64,000 nt of DNA, from the NCBI RefSeq assembly GCF_003815715.1, contig NZ_CP033922.1, forward strand, positions 3,954,001-4,018,000. The letters run 5' to 3'. Below are positions 34,329 through 44,180 of this stretch, in pieces. Within the stretch, counting starts at the first letter, position 1; every line of letters starts with the position of its first letter. Source of the stretch: Chryseobacterium sp. G0162. Its GTDB lineage: Bacteria; Bacteroidota; Bacteroidia; Flavobacteriales; Weeksellaceae. The notes under the pieces are model-generated. The model worked only from the letters and a program-made list of their open reading frames with translations. It ran no database searches and had not been told where the DNA came from. A program made the translations under genes and the position numbers.

Positions 34329-36050
34329 ATGAGCTTAAACATAGACAGAAAACAATACGCCAATATATTAGGCCCTACCGCTGGAGATAAAATCAGACTG
34401 GGAGACACTGAAATCATTATTGAAATCGAAAAAGATTTCACCCATTACGGAGACGAAGCCGTTTTCGGAGGGGGAAAAACCGTACGTGACGGGATGGGAC
34501 AGAATGTTACTGCTAAAAGAGACGAAGGCGTTCTTGATCTTTGTATCACCGGAGCAGTAATCATCGACCACTGGGGAATTGTAAAAGGAGATATTGGTAT
34601 TAAAGATGGTAAGATCGTAGGGATCGGTAAAGCAGGTAACCCTGATACCATGGATGGAGTATCTCCTAATATGATCATCGGTGCTTCTACGGAAGTTCAC
34701 GGTGGAAAAGGATATATTGTAACTGCCGGAGGTATTGATACACACATTCACTACATCTGCCCACAACAAATTGAAACGTCTCTATACAGTGGTATTACTA
34801 CCATGATCGGAGGAGGAACAGGTCCTAATGACGGAACGAACGCGACAACAGTAACCCCAGGGAAATTCAATATGCAGAAAATGCTTGAAGCAGCAGAAGA
34901 ATACCCAATGAACCTAGGCTTCTTCGGAAAAGGAAACTGTTCTGCAGAAGAGCCTATCGAAGAGCAGGTAGAAGCAGGAGCATTAGGAGTAAAAATCCAC
35001 GAAGACTGGGGAGCAACACCTGCAACGATTGATGCAGCATTAAAAGTAGCCGACAAATATGACGTTCAGGTTGCGATCCACACCGATACTTTAAATGAAG
35101 GAGGATTCCTTGAAGATACCATGAGAGCGATCAACGGAAGAGTAATCCACACCTTCCACACGGAAGGAGCAGGGGGAGGTCACGCGCCGGACATCATCAA
35201 AGCTGCGATGTATCCAAACGTATTACCAGCGTCTACTAACCCTACACGTCCTTATACCGTAAATACAATCGACGAGCACTTAGATATGCTGATGGTTTGC
35301 CATCACCTGAGCAAAAACATCCCTGAAGATGTGGCATTCGCAGATTCACGTATCCGTCCTGAAACCATTGCAGCTGAAGATATTCTTCATGATATGGGAG
35401 TTTTCAGTATCATGAGTTCTGACTCTCAGGCAATGGGTAGACCAGGTGAGGTGATTACAAGAACCTGGCAGACTGCAAGCAAAATGAAGGAGCAGAGAGG
35501 TGATTTGGCTGAAGATAAAGATAGCGGAAACGATAACTATCGTGCAAAAAGATATGTTGCTAAATATACAATCAACCCAGCGATTGCACACGGTATTTCA
35601 GAATATGTAGGATCTATTGAAGAAGGAAAATTGGCAGATTTAGTAATCTGGAAACCGGCATTGTTCGGAGTGAAACCTGAAATGATTGTAAAAGGAGGGT
35701 TTGTAATCGCCGCTAAAATGGGAGATCCGAATGCTTCTATTCCAACACCGCAGCCAGTGATCTACAGAAATATGTTTGGTGCTCACGGAAAGGCAAAATA
35801 TGGTATTTGTGCCAATTTTGTTTCTCAGGTTTCTATTGATAACGGAACGATTGCTTCTTACAAATTAGAGAAAATGATTCTTCCGGTGAAAAACTGTAGA
35901 AATATTGGTAAAAAAGATCTTATTCATAACGATAAGACTCCTTTAATTGAAGTAAATCCTGAAAACTATAAAGTAACGGTAGATGGTGAATACATCACTT
36001 GTGAACCGGCAGAGACACTTCCTTTAACACAGTTATATTACTTGTTCTAA
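34329..36050 (+). CDS. ureC: Urease alpha (catalytic) subunit
   Basis: The 573-residue catalytic subunit retains every nickel-site residue: His139 and His141 (DTHIHYI), the carbamylated Lys222 ([12 protein letters not shown]), His251 (AIHTDTLNE), His277 ([12 protein letters not shown] is present as HTFHTEG) and the Asp in SSDSQAMGR. The mobile-flap CHHLSKN with Cys324-His325 is intact. The enzyme should therefore be active once the accessory proteins load nickel. Confidence 0.97.
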   Translation: MSLNIDRKQYANILGPTAGDKIRLGDTEIIIEIEKDFTHYGDEAVFGGGKTVRDGMGQNVTAKRDEGVLDLCITGAVIIDHWGIVKGDIGIKDGKIVGIGKAGNPDTMDGVSPNMIIGASTEVHGGKGYIVTAGGIDTHIHYICPQQIETSLYSGITTMIGGGTGPNDGTNATTVTPGKFNMQKMLEAAEEYPMNLGFFGKGNCSAEEPIEEQVEAGALGVKIHEDWGATPATIDAALKVADKYDVQVAIHTDTLNEGGFLEDTMRAINGRVIHTFHTEGAGGGHAPDIIKAAMYPNVLPASTNPTRPYTVNTIDEHLDMLMVCHHLSKNIPEDVAFADSRIRPETIAAEDILHDMGVFSIMSSDSQAMGRPGEVITRTWQTASKMKEQRGDLAEDKDSGNDNYRAKRYVAKYTINPAIAHGISEYVGSIEEGKLADLVIWKPALFGVKPEMIVKGGFVIAAKMGDPNASIPTPQPVIYRNMFGAHGKAKYGICANFVSQVSIDNGTIASYKLEKMILPVKNCRNIGKKDLIHNDKTPLIEVNPENYKVTVDGEYITCEPAETLPLTQLYYLF

Positions 36051-36066
36051 GATAAGCTTTAAAGAA

Positions 36067-36184
36067 GTGTCTGAAAACTAAAATTATTTGGTTTTGTCAT
36101 TCTGAACGAAATGTAATGGAGTGAAGAATCTCCATGGGATTATCAAAGAGATTCTTCCTTCGTCAGAATGACATTTCCAGACAC
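36067..36184. repeat. Long palindromic repeat inside the urease locus
   Basis: Three nested pairs of arms are visible: GTGTCTG (36067)/CAGACAC (36178), GTCATTCTGA (36096)/TCAGAATGAC (36163) and GAAGAATCTC (36123)/GAGATTCTTC (36148). The transcript would fold into a hairpin of about 118 bases between ureC and the following gene. A diverged relative lies at 45211-45263. Confidence 0.75.
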
Positions 36185-36254
36185 TCTCTTTACTCAAAGT
36201 CGATCTATTAGAATTTTAAAACAATTATAGAACAATTATAGAACTACGTTTAGA

Positions 36255-36905
36255 ATGAAATATTTAAATAAAACAGTTTTTTCTCTTGCTATAGCCGGGA
36301 TGTCTTTACTTTCTGGTAATGTAAGCGCTCAGTTTTTAGGAGGACACAGGCTGAAGAGTGATGAAGATGGACCCAAAGGACAATTTATGATGTATGGTTC
36401 ATTGGATTATTCAAAAGTTACTACTCCTACCAGCAGCAGCAGTACCGTTTCCAGTGCACCATTAGGTGTGGGATATTTTATCAATAACAATGACCTCGTT
36501 GGGGTTAATTATGCATACTCACAAAATTCTGTAAATCATAATGTTGTGTATAAACAAAATGAAGCCGGAGTTTGGTACAGTCCGTCTTTAATGCTTGGAA
36601 AATACTTCGTATTGATCGGGCAGATAGATGCTCACTACGTTTGGGGGCAGCAACAGTCAACAACAGCGGATGCGATGCAGAACTTTAATGGGTTCCGTCT
36701 TCGTGCTTATCCTCTGATCGGAATCTTATTAGGTGGAGGCTGGGCCCTGAAATTCAAATTTGCAGAACTTTCAATGCTTCAGACTAAAACTAAAGAAGAA
36801 GGCTGGACGAAGAGTTACGTAGCAGGACTTAGTGGTTCAACATTCGGGGTTGGTATTTCTAAAAACTTTGACTTCAGAAAAAAATCGGCTAAAGATGATA
36901 ATTAA
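36255..36905 (+). CDS. Outer-membrane beta-barrel protein in the urease operon
   Basis: The 216-residue protein has a signal peptide (VFSLAIAGMSLLSGNVSA) and amphipathic strands such as GQFMMYGSLDYSKVT, APLGVGYFINNNDLVGVNY and FGVGISKNFDFRKK, fitting an 8- to 10-strand OmpW/OmpA-like barrel. It lies between ureC and ureE, and ureE starts inside its last 11 bases, so it is translated with the accessory genes. A role in passing urea or nickel through the outer membrane is a reasonable inference, not shown. Confidence 0.75.
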   Translation: MKYLNKTVFSLAIAGMSLLSGNVSAQFLGGHRLKSDEDGPKGQFMMYGSLDYSKVTTPTSSSSTVSSAPLGVGYFINNNDLVGVNYAYSQNSVNHNVVYKQNEAGVWYSPSLMLGKYFVLIGQIDAHYVWGQQQSTTADAMQNFNGFRLRAYPLIGILLGGGWALKFKFAELSMLQTKTKEEGWTKSYVAGLSGSTFGVGISKNFDFRKKSAKDDN

Positions 36906-37404
36906 TCAAACCATAGGCAATCTCACCGAAAATCCTACGGAAAAGAATATCGATTATCTGGATCTGGAGTGGTTTGAAACCACGAAAAGAATCCAACGCA
37001 AAAGAACCAGAAATGGAGTAGATGTTGCCATCAAGTTTCTAAAAGAAGGTCAGCGTTTGCGTGAAGGAGATATTCTTTTTGAGGATGCAGAAAAAGTAAT
37101 TGCGATCAATGTGCTGGAAACAGATGCGATCGTAATGGTTCCCGGCTCTTTATTGGAAATGGGAACTGTATGTTATGAAATCGGAAACAAGCATATTCCG
37201 CTTTTTATTCAGGAAGATAAAGTATTGCTTCCGTTTGAAATGCCTATGTTCAGATGGCTGGAAGCAAGCGGTTTTAAACCGGAAAAACAATCCGTAAAAC
37301 TTCTTAATCTTCTAAAATCGAATGTAGAACCTCACGGACATGGAAGTCTTGGTTCTACAATTTTTACCAAAATCTTAAAAATGGCTGCTCCAAAAGATGA
37401 ATAA
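36895..37404 (+). CDS. ureE: Urease accessory protein UreE (nickel chaperone)
   Basis: UreE delivers nickel to the UreG-UreF-UreD complex. I chose the ATG at 36895 (MIINQTIGNLTENP), overlapping the preceding gene by 11 bases; an upstream start would extend into that gene. The 169-residue protein has the peptide-binding domain and the metal domain. The C-terminus has only a short EPHGHGS, not the long His tail of Klebsiella UreE. Confidence 0.92.
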   Translation: MIINQTIGNLTENPTEKNIDYLDLEWFETTKRIQRKRTRNGVDVAIKFLKEGQRLREGDILFEDAEKVIAINVLETDAIVMVPGSLLEMGTVCYEIGNKHIPLFIQEDKVLLPFEMPMFRWLEASGFKPEKQSVKLLNLLKSNVEPHGHGSLGSTIFTKILKMAAPKDE

Positions 37405-38095
37405 TATGAACATCAACTTTTTATCAGGACTGCTTCATCTTGCAGATCCCACTCTTCCTATCGGGGGCTATACTCATTCTAATGGACTTGAGACTTACGT
37501 TCAGGAAAGGATTGTCCATAATGTAGAGACAGCGAAAGAGTTTGTTCAGAATATGCTTCAGTACAACCTTAAATTTAATGATGGTGCTTTTGTAAAACTG
37601 GCTTATAAAGCAGCTGAAAAAGGAGATTTGCAGGCACTTTTGGATCTTGACAATGAGTGTAATGCTATAAAATGTCCAAGAGAAATCCGTCAGGCCAGTC
37701 AGAAATTAGGATTAAGACTGATAAAAATCTTCAAAAGAAGAGACAACTTTCCATTAATGGATGAATTCGAAAAAGCCGTTCGTAACAAAGAAGCCAATTC
37801 TCATTACTGTATCGTCTTTGGAGTCTATGCTTATTTAATGAAAATTCCTTTATATGAAGCATTGTTAGGATTCTATTATACTTCTGTTGCCGGGATGATT
37901 ACCAATGCTGTAAAGCTGGTACCCCTGGGACAGCTTGATGGACAAGATATCTTATTCTCCTTATATCCTGTTATGGAAAAAACAGTTTGGGAAACCATGG
38001 AGCTGGATAGAGATATGGTGGGACTTTGTAATACTGCTTTTGATATCAGGTGTATGCAGCACGAAAGGCTTTATTCAAGACTTTATATGTCGTAG
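37397..38095 (+). CDS. ureF: Urease accessory protein UreF
   Basis: UreF is an all-helical GTPase-regulating protein that binds UreD and UreG during urease maturation. The signature LLHLADPTLPIGGYTHSNGL is at the start and GMITNAVKLVPLGQLDGQ in the C-terminal half. The first ATG at 37397 overlaps the ureE stop by 8 bases; a second ATG at 37406 is an equally good start. A 113-base gap to ureG follows. Confidence 0.94.
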   Translation: MNNMNINFLSGLLHLADPTLPIGGYTHSNGLETYVQERIVHNVETAKEFVQNMLQYNLKFNDGAFVKLAYKAAEKGDLQALLDLDNECNAIKCPREIRQASQKLGLRLIKIFKRRDNFPLMDEFEKAVRNKEANSHYCIVFGVYAYLMKIPLYEALLGFYYTSVAGMITNAVKLVPLGQLDGQDILFSLYPVMEKTVWETMELDRDMVGLCNTAFDIRCMQHERLYSRLYMS

Positions 38096-38208
38096 GAAAT
38101 AAGTTAAATGAATGAAGATGCCTTTACGAAAGAAAAATCTTCACAATCAATAAAAAAATCTTAGCGCACATAGCGTTAAAAAAACAAATAAAGTAAAATT
38201 TAGAAAAA

Positions 38209-38847
38209 ATGGAAAACAGAAAATATATAAAAGTAGGAGTGGCAGGACCTGTAGGTTCAGGAAAAACTGCATTATTGGAACGTTTAAGCAGAAAATTATT
38301 CGGGAAATATGATCTTGGCGTTATTACCAATGATATTTATACTAAAGAAGATGCTGAGTTTATGGCCAAAAACAGCCTTCTTCCTCACGACAGAATTATC
38401 GGGGTAGAAACCGGAGGTTGTCCTCACACGGCGATCCGTGAAGATGCAAGTATGAACCTTGAAGCAGTAGATGAACTGGCAGCACGTTTCCCTGAAATTG
38501 AACTGGTTCTTATCGAGAGTGGAGGTGATAACCTTTCCGCGACTTTCAGCCCTGACCTTGCAGATGTTACAATTTTTATTATTGATGTTGCAGAAGGAGA
38601 AAAGATCCCTAGAAAAGGAGGGCCTGGTATTACAAGATCAGACTTATTAATCATCAACAAAATTGACCTTGCACCTTATGTAGGAGCCAGTCTAGAAGTG
38701 ATGGAGAACGATGCCAGAAGAATGAGAAAAGGAAATCCTTTTGTTTTTACCAACCTTAAAACAGATGAAGGATTGGATAAAGTGATTGGCTGGATCAAAA
38801 AATACGCTCTTTTAGAAGAAATTGAAGAACCGAACTTAGTAAGATAA
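38209..38847 (+). CDS. ureG: Urease accessory GTPase UreG
   Basis: UreG hydrolyses GTP to drive nickel insertion. The P-loop [10 protein letters not shown] is at residues 13-22, the invariant metal-binding Cys-Pro-His in [13 protein letters not shown], the switch [15 protein letters not shown] and the guanine motif [10 protein letters not shown]. The length of 212 residues is typical. The next gene starts directly after its stop (TAAATG). Confidence 0.97.
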   Translation: MENRKYIKVGVAGPVGSGKTALLERLSRKLFGKYDLGVITNDIYTKEDAEFMAKNSLLPHDRIIGVETGGCPHTAIREDASMNLEAVDELAARFPEIELVLIESGGDNLSATFSPDLADVTIFIIDVAEGEKIPRKGGPGITRSDLLIINKIDLAPYVGASLEVMENDARRMRKGNPFVFTNLKTDEGLDKVIGWIKKYALLEEIEEPNLVR

Positions 38848-39636
38848 ATGGATAGTCGTTTAAATATTATCGCAGGATTCAAGGGAGGAGAATCATATGT
38901 GAAAGATCTTTATGTCTCGCTTCCTTTCAGAGTTGTTTCTGTAGGGCAGAGAAAAAGTGACAAAAAGCTCTATCAGATGGTGATGAGCTCCTCTCCGGGG
39001 ATTCTGGATGGTGACCATTACCATTTGGATGTAGCGCTTGAAAAAGGATCCTCCCTTCAATTGCAGTCGCAGTCATATCAGAGACTTTTCAACATGAAAG
39101 ATAAGGCTGTTCAGGAACTGAATGTAACGATGGAGGACGAAACCTCTTTCGCGTATGTTCCGCATCCTATTGTTCCGCATGAAGATTCGAATTTTAAAAG
39201 TAAAGCGAATGTTCATATCGGAAACAACAGTCAGATCATCATCAGTGAAATTATCACCTGCGGAAGAAAGCATTATGGAGAAGTTTTCAAGCTGAGACGT
39301 TTCCAGAACCTTATGGAAATCTATCATAATAATAAATTGGTAGTGAAGGATAATGTGGTGATCCAACCTGACTTGATTCCGATCAGCAGTATAGGTAATC
39401 TGGAACAATATACCCATCAGGGAACATTGATCTTCTACAGCACAAAAGAAAATGTAGATAAAAATGGATTGATTGAAGAGATCGTTGAAGCGGCAGCTCA
39501 ACATATTGAAGAGATGGAAGTAGGCGTTTCTGCGATGGAAGATAATGGTTTTGTAGTAAGAGCCTTAGGGCATGGTGGGGAAATGATGTACAACTTTTTC
39601 GTTTACGTGCAGGAGATCCTTTGGTCGCTGGAGTAA
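38848..39636 (+). CDS. ureD: Urease accessory protein UreD
   Basis: UreD (UreH in Helicobacter) is the scaffold that docks UreF-UreG on the apoenzyme. Typical segments are MVMSSSPGILDGDHYHLDVA, the Gln-rich strand LQLQSQSYQRLF and PHPIVPHEDSNFKSKANVHI. At 262 residues it is near family length. It ends the accessory set; two repeat elements follow before the permease gene. Confidence 0.94.
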   Translation: MDSRLNIIAGFKGGESYVKDLYVSLPFRVVSVGQRKSDKKLYQMVMSSSPGILDGDHYHLDVALEKGSSLQLQSQSYQRLFNMKDKAVQELNVTMEDETSFAYVPHPIVPHEDSNFKSKANVHIGNNSQIIISEIITCGRKHYGEVFKLRRFQNLMEIYHNNKLVVKDNVVIQPDLIPISSIGNLEQYTHQGTLIFYSTKENVDKNGLIEEIVEAAAQHIEEMEVGVSAMEDNGFVVRALGHGGEMMYNFFVYVQEILWSLE

Positions 39637-39653
39637 GAGTTGAGTTATTCAGG

Positions 39654-39686
39654 AGCCTTGTCAAGGTTTTAAACCTTGACAAGGCT
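39654..39686. repeat. 33-bp near-perfect palindrome
   Basis: AGCCTTGTCAAGGTTT (39654-39669) and AAACCTTGACAAGGCT (39671-39686) are perfect 16-bp inverted copies around one T. It lies 18 bases after ureD and has no T-run, so it is more likely a dispersed repeat or mRNA-end stabiliser than a classical terminator. Confidence 0.7.
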
Positions 39687-39728
39687 GGCATCAGCGTAAT
39701 CTCCAAAATCTGCGAGAGCACATATTCA

Positions 39729-39790
39729 ACAGAAGCGGGCTTTAGCCCGCGCAAATAAAAAGAAACCTTCCATTGGCTTTAGCCAAAACT
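39729..39790. repeat. Double-hairpin repeat, copy 3
   Basis: GCGGGC-TTTA-GCCCGC (39735-39750) and TTGGC-TTTA-GCCAA (39773-39786) repeat the two-hairpin plan of the copies at 17256 and 30344. This copy lies between ureD and the permease gene. Confidence 0.75.
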
Positions 39791-39825
39791 TAGTAAAGAA
39801 TTTGAAATAACAGCATTAATAGAAA

Positions 39826-40527
39826 ATGGATAGTACAGTTTGGGCGCTTCTTTTGAGTGCCGTTTCAATAAGTTTTATACACACAGCTTCAGGGCCAGAT
39901 CATTATCTGCCTTTCATCGTGATTTCAAAATCAAAAAAATGGAGCGGAATGAAAACCGCAATATTAACAGTGGTCTGTGGGCTTGGACACGTTCTGAGTT
40001 CTCTGATCCTTGGTTTTATCGGAGTGTTTTTGGGTTGGCAGCTGAATAAAATCTCCTGGTTTCAGGACATCAGAGGAAATTTTTCAGGATGGGCATTACT
40101 GATCTTTGGAGGAGTTTATTTAATCTACGGTGTTATCCAGGCGATCAGAAATAAACCCCATAAACATTTCGATGTGATGGGGGATGATGTTTATGTGTAT
40201 GAACACAATCACAGTGAAGTGGTAATGCCTCAGACAAGAATAAAAGTAACACCACTTGTTCTTTTCATGATTTTCGTAATGGGACCAAGTGAACCCCTGA
40301 TTCCTTTGTTATTCTATTCAGGAGTTAAGCATTCTATGCCCGAAATTGCTGTTTTGGTAACTTCATTTACGGTTACTACGGTTTTAACGATGCTAGGAAT
40401 GGTACTTTTAGGACGTTATGGCTATTCGACACTATTCAATACTGAAAAACTGGAAAGATACATGGGGGTGGTAAGCGGTGCTGTGGTGACGGTCTGCGGA
40501 GTTGGAATGGTCTTTCTTGGATGGTAA
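39826..40527 (+). CDS. UreH/NicO-type nickel permease
   Basis: The 233-residue protein has about six membrane helices. The first contains FIHTASGPDHYLPF (His19, Asp25, His26), the variant of the nickel-transporter HX4DH motif found in UreH-like permeases. A cytoplasmic His-rich loop (NKPHKHF and YEHNHSE, about 108-130) could bind metal. Its position after the urease accessory genes supports nickel uptake for urease. Confidence 0.85.
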   Translation: MDSTVWALLLSAVSISFIHTASGPDHYLPFIVISKSKKWSGMKTAILTVVCGLGHVLSSLILGFIGVFLGWQLNKISWFQDIRGNFSGWALLIFGGVYLIYGVIQAIRNKPHKHFDVMGDDVYVYEHNHSEVVMPQTRIKVTPLVLFMIFVMGPSEPLIPLLFYSGVKHSMPEIAVLVTSFTVTTVLTMLGMVLLGRYGYSTLFNTEKLERYMGVVSGAVVTVCGVGMVFLGW

Positions 40528-40599
40528 GTGAGGTTTGAGGATTTTAGAATAGGAGAGTTTAAAGTTCAGGGTTTAAAGTTTAAGGTTGTCATCCTTTCA

Positions 40600-40640
40600 C
40601 TGATGATTTACCCTTCACTTGCGAAGCAAAATTGAATATT
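40600..40640. repeat. Dispersed repeat copy b
   Basis: CTTTCACTGATG, then CCCTTCACTTGCGAAGCAAA and ATTGA resemble the strings at 8701-8740 and 41660-41718. It is a non-coding stretch between the permease and urea channel genes. Confidence 0.45.
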
Positions 40641-40720
40641 GATATTTAAGCCTGCCCCTGTCTCTCATCTATACATCTCTTGTCTGAATACCTGCAATCA
40701 ATAATACAATTAAAAAAACT

Positions 40721-41608
40721 ATGAACGAATTTTTCAAAAAAATACCCTTTTTAGACAATGTTTTAAAAGGAATCGGGCAAATTATGCTTCAGGAAAACAG
40801 ATGGACCGGACTTCTGTTTTTGATAGGAATATTTATGGGAAGCTGGCAATGCGGTGTTGCAGTTTTGCTATCAACAGCAGCCGGAACTTTTACCGCCATG
40901 AAGCTTAAATATAACCCATCTGAAATTAATGCCGGATTGTATGGTTTCAGTGCAGCGCTTGTAGGAGTAGCATTGGCCTTTTTATTCGAAACAACAACCT
41001 TGATTTGGATACTTATAATATTGGGTGGTGCATTGGCAGCTGTTATTCAGCATTTTTTTATTCAGAAGAAAATTCCGGTGTTTACTTTTCCTTTTATTGT
41101 GATTACCTGGATATTGGTATTTGCTTTACATCATTTTACCCATATTCCACCATCTGCCATGTTGAGTGCTGAGGTGATCCCTTCAAAATACGATGATTTT
41201 CTTACCTGTACCAACGGTTTTGGGGAAGTGATCTTTCAGGGCGGTATACTTTCAGGAATGATTTTCTTTCTGGCGGTTTTTATCAGCTCACCCATTGCTG
41301 CCTTGTATGGATTAGCAGCTTCTATTTTAGGGGCCGGATTATCACAATTAAATGGAGAGCCTATTCAAGAAATCCACATGGGATTATTCGGATTTAATGC
41401 GGTCCTTTCAGCGATTGTATTTTCAGGCGTTAAAAAAACAGATGGTTTATGGGTACTGATCGCCGTTCTTTTAACAATTATCATTGATGATCTTCTCATC
41501 GATAATCACTGTCTGGATGCAGTAGGCGGAGTATTTACTTTCCCATTCGTAGCCGGAACATGGATCACGCTTTTAATTCAAAAGGCATTTCTTAAAGCAA
41601 AATTATAA
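40721..41608 (+). CDS. Urea transporter (UT family channel)
   Basis: The 295-residue protein has about ten membrane helices in two homologous halves, each with a urea-channel signature: NAGLYGFSAALVGVAL in the first and HMGLFGFNAVLSAIVF in the second. GFGEVIFQ and VFTFPFVAGTW complete the pattern of PF03253. It would pass urea through the inner membrane passively. It lies between the nickel permease and the TonB receptor. Confidence 0.9.
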   Translation: MNEFFKKIPFLDNVLKGIGQIMLQENRWTGLLFLIGIFMGSWQCGVAVLLSTAAGTFTAMKLKYNPSEINAGLYGFSAALVGVALAFLFETTTLIWILIILGGALAAVIQHFFIQKKIPVFTFPFIVITWILVFALHHFTHIPPSAMLSAEVIPSKYDDFLTCTNGFGEVIFQGGILSGMIFFLAVFISSPIAALYGLAASILGAGLSQLNGEPIQEIHMGLFGFNAVLSAIVFSGVKKTDGLWVLIAVLLTIIIDDLLIDNHCLDAVGGVFTFPFVAGTWITLLIQKAFLKAKL

Positions 41609-41659
41609 ACTTGTTTTTGAGTGTTTTAGAGTGAAGAAAGGAAATGTGTGAGGTTATTA

Positions 41660-41718
41660 TTCTTTCACTGGAGATTTTCAATTCACTATTCATTTGTATA
41701 GCAAAATTGACCATTGAA
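41660..41718. repeat. Dispersed repeat copy c
   Basis: CTTTCACTGGAG, then ATTCACTATTCATTTG and GCAAAATTGACCATTGA match the pattern of the copies near 8701 and 40600. Confidence 0.45.
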
Positions 41719-41776
41719 ATCTAAAACTAAAACATCTATTATCTCCCCTCTAATTTTAATGTAACAAAATAAAAAA

Positions 41777-44023
41777 ATGAAAATAACTAAAATAGCAGCC
41801 GCTTTTCTTGTCATGGTATTCAGTGGAAAAATGATGGCACAGGAAGCAGAAAAGCAGTTGTCAATTAAGGATGCAGATGACAAATTTCCTATTGCAGATG
41901 CATTGGTAAAATATGATCACGGAAACAGCCATACCCATACAGGAACAGACGGTACTTTTACGGTTCCTGTCAAATCACTTCCTGATACTTTAATCATCAG
42001 CCGTCAGGGATATGATGAGGTAAAATGGGTGGTTGCCAATGATGATGATAAAAACAAAGTTATCTTTTTACAGCATAAACCATTTCAGATCTCTGAAGTT
42101 GCTATTAATCATAGTTCTTTTTTATCTGCAATTACGAAGGTCGATTTGAATAAATTTCCTGTTAATTCAGCACAGGATTTATTAAGAAAAGTACCAGGAT
42201 TGTTTATTGCACAACATGCTGGAGGAGGAAAGGCTGAGCAGCTTTTTTTAAGAGGATTTGATGCCGATCATGGAACCGATGTAAGCGTGAATGTAGACGG
42301 AATGCCTGTGAATATTGTCTCTCATGCTCATGGACAAGGATATTCCGACCTACACTTTGTAATTCCTGAAACGGTAAATAATATTGATTTTGGAAAAGGA
42401 GCTTATTATATGGACCGGGGAGATTTCAATACGGCTGGGTATGTAGATTTTCAAACGTATAATGGCTTAAAAAATAGTATGATTAAGCTTGAAGGTGGTT
42501 CATTCAATTCAAAAAGAGTTTTGGGTATGTTCAATATTCTGCATGATGATCTGGGAAGAAAGAATGCTTATATCGCAGCAGAATATAATTATACAGACGG
42601 ACCTTTCGATGTAAAACAAAATTTCAACAGGGTTAATATTTTCGGGAAGTATAACCAATGGCTTACCGATAACGATTACTTCAATATTCAGTTTTCAACA
42701 TTCAATTCCTCATGGAATGCTTCCGGGCAGATTCCGGAACGTGCAGTGGATGAAGGGATCATTGGAAGATGGGGAAGTATTGATCCTACTGAAGGCGGGA
42801 AAACTTCCAGAACAAACCTTCAGATGAACTTTAAACATATCATTTCTCCGTCTGAACAGATTGATGCTATGGCTTTTTATTCAAAATATAATTTCAATCT
42901 GTATTCCGATTTTACATTTTTCTTAAAAGATAAAGATCACGGAGATGAAATCCAGCAGACTGACGGAAGAAACATCTATGGAGCAGAAGTAAAATATACT
43001 AAAAGCTTTTCTCTTGCTAATAGTTCATTAAACTGGACTTCAGGAATTGGCTTAAGAAATGATGATATCAATACCTTACAGCTCAATCACGTTTATCACA
43101 GAGATATGCTGCTTGACAGACTTTCTGATGTAAACGGAACAGAAACGAATCTTCATGCCTATTCAGGGTTGGTTTGGAAAACAGGAAAATGGACGATTAA
43201 TCCGGCGGTAAGGGTAGATCATTTTATCTTCAATATGCATAATCTGCTGGATCTTGAACAACTGCCTTCAGGACAGTCAAAAGAAGCAACCAGAGTAAGT
43301 CCTAAGCTTAACTTTTCGTATGCCCAGAATGATAACGTCATGTGGTTCCTGAAGACTGGGATGGGATTCCATTCTAATGATATGAGAGTGGTAGTAACCA
43401 ATAAAAATGAGAACACTCTTCCTTATTCTATTGGAGCTGATTTCGGAGTAAGATTACACCCGTTCAAATCATTGATTATTACTCCTGCCGTGTGGTATAT
43501 GGATCTGCAGCAGGAATTTGTATATGTTGGAGATGATGCCGTAGTAGAGCCATCCGGAAAGTCGAGACGTTTCGGAGCTGATCTGGGAATCCGTTTTCAG
43601 CCGTTGGAAAACTTTTATCTGAATGCAGACATCAATTATTCTCATGCAAGGTTTATTGAAGAAGAAAAAGGACAGGATTATATTCCATTGGCACCCGTAG
43701 TGACCAGTACAGGATCTGTAAACTGGGATTTCCTGAATGGATTTTCTTTAGGTCTTCAATACCGTTATCTTGGAGAAAGACCGGCAGTAGAAGACAATAG
43801 CATTAAAACAAAAGCTTATTTCGTTAATGATCTGATGCTGTCTTACAACCGTCAGAAGTGGGGAGCAAACATTCAGGTTAACAACCTGTTTAATGTAAAA
43901 TGGAATGAAGCCCAGTTTGCTACAGAAACCCAATTGAAAGGTGAGGCTGAACCTATCACAGACCTTACCTATACACCGGGAAGTCCGTTTGGGGTTAGAG
44001 TGGGGGTGTATTACAAGTTCTAG
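41777..44023 (+). CDS. TonB-dependent receptor, possibly for nickel
   Basis: The 748-residue receptor has a signal peptide (MKITKIAAAFLVMVFSGKMM), a carboxypeptidase-regulatory-like domain (about 25-105), a plug (about 115-230, NSAQDLLRKVPGLFIAQHAG and LFLRGFDADHGTDVSVNVDG) and a 22-strand barrel ending GVRVGVYYKF. His residues cluster in the first domain (DHGNSHTHTG) and plug (VSHAHGQGYSD). With urease and a nickel permease next to it, nickel or a nickel complex is the likely substrate, but iron chelates remain possible. Confidence 0.85.
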   Translation: MKITKIAAAFLVMVFSGKMMAQEAEKQLSIKDADDKFPIADALVKYDHGNSHTHTGTDGTFTVPVKSLPDTLIISRQGYDEVKWVVANDDDKNKVIFLQHKPFQISEVAINHSSFLSAITKVDLNKFPVNSAQDLLRKVPGLFIAQHAGGGKAEQLFLRGFDADHGTDVSVNVDGMPVNIVSHAHGQGYSDLHFVIPETVNNIDFGKGAYYMDRGDFNTAGYVDFQTYNGLKNSMIKLEGGSFNSKRVLGMFNILHDDLGRKNAYIAAEYNYTDGPFDVKQNFNRVNIFGKYNQWLTDNDYFNIQFSTFNSSWNASGQIPERAVDEGIIGRWGSIDPTEGGKTSRTNLQMNFKHIISPSEQIDAMAFYSKYNFNLYSDFTFFLKDKDHGDEIQQTDGRNIYGAEVKYTKSFSLANSSLNWTSGIGLRNDDINTLQLNHVYHRDMLLDRLSDVNGTETNLHAYSGLVWKTGKWTINPAVRVDHFIFNMHNLLDLEQLPSGQSKEATRVSPKLNFSYAQNDNVMWFLKTGMGFHSNDMRVVVTNKNENTLPYSIGADFGVRLHPFKSLIITPAVWYMDLQQEFVYVGDDAVVEPSGKSRRFGADLGIRFQPLENFYLNADINYSHARFIEEEKGQDYIPLAPVVTSTGSVNWDFLNGFSLGLQYRYLGERPAVEDNSIKTKAYFVNDLMLSYNRQKWGANIQVNNLFNVKWNEAQFATETQLKGEAEPITDLTYTPGSPFGVRVGVYYKF

Positions 44024-44180
44024 AGTGGGAGCGTTTGAGAGTGAGGATTGATTGTCTTAAAGCTGAGAGATTTTTGCGATAGAACCAATGATTTTCAAAT
44101 GAACTCATTCTCAAATTTTCAACCCCTTTTAGTGCTGCTTTATAAATTTTGTTTAACTTTAATTTATCATAATATCGGAT

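Noticed and set aside
34368..35056. Long antisense open frames inside ureC
   Set aside because: They oppose a fully conserved gene, have no domain and reflect codon bias of the coding strand.
39073..39754. Antisense open frames over ureD
   Set aside because: No homologous features, and they overlap the dispersed repeats. ureD itself is clear on the other strand.
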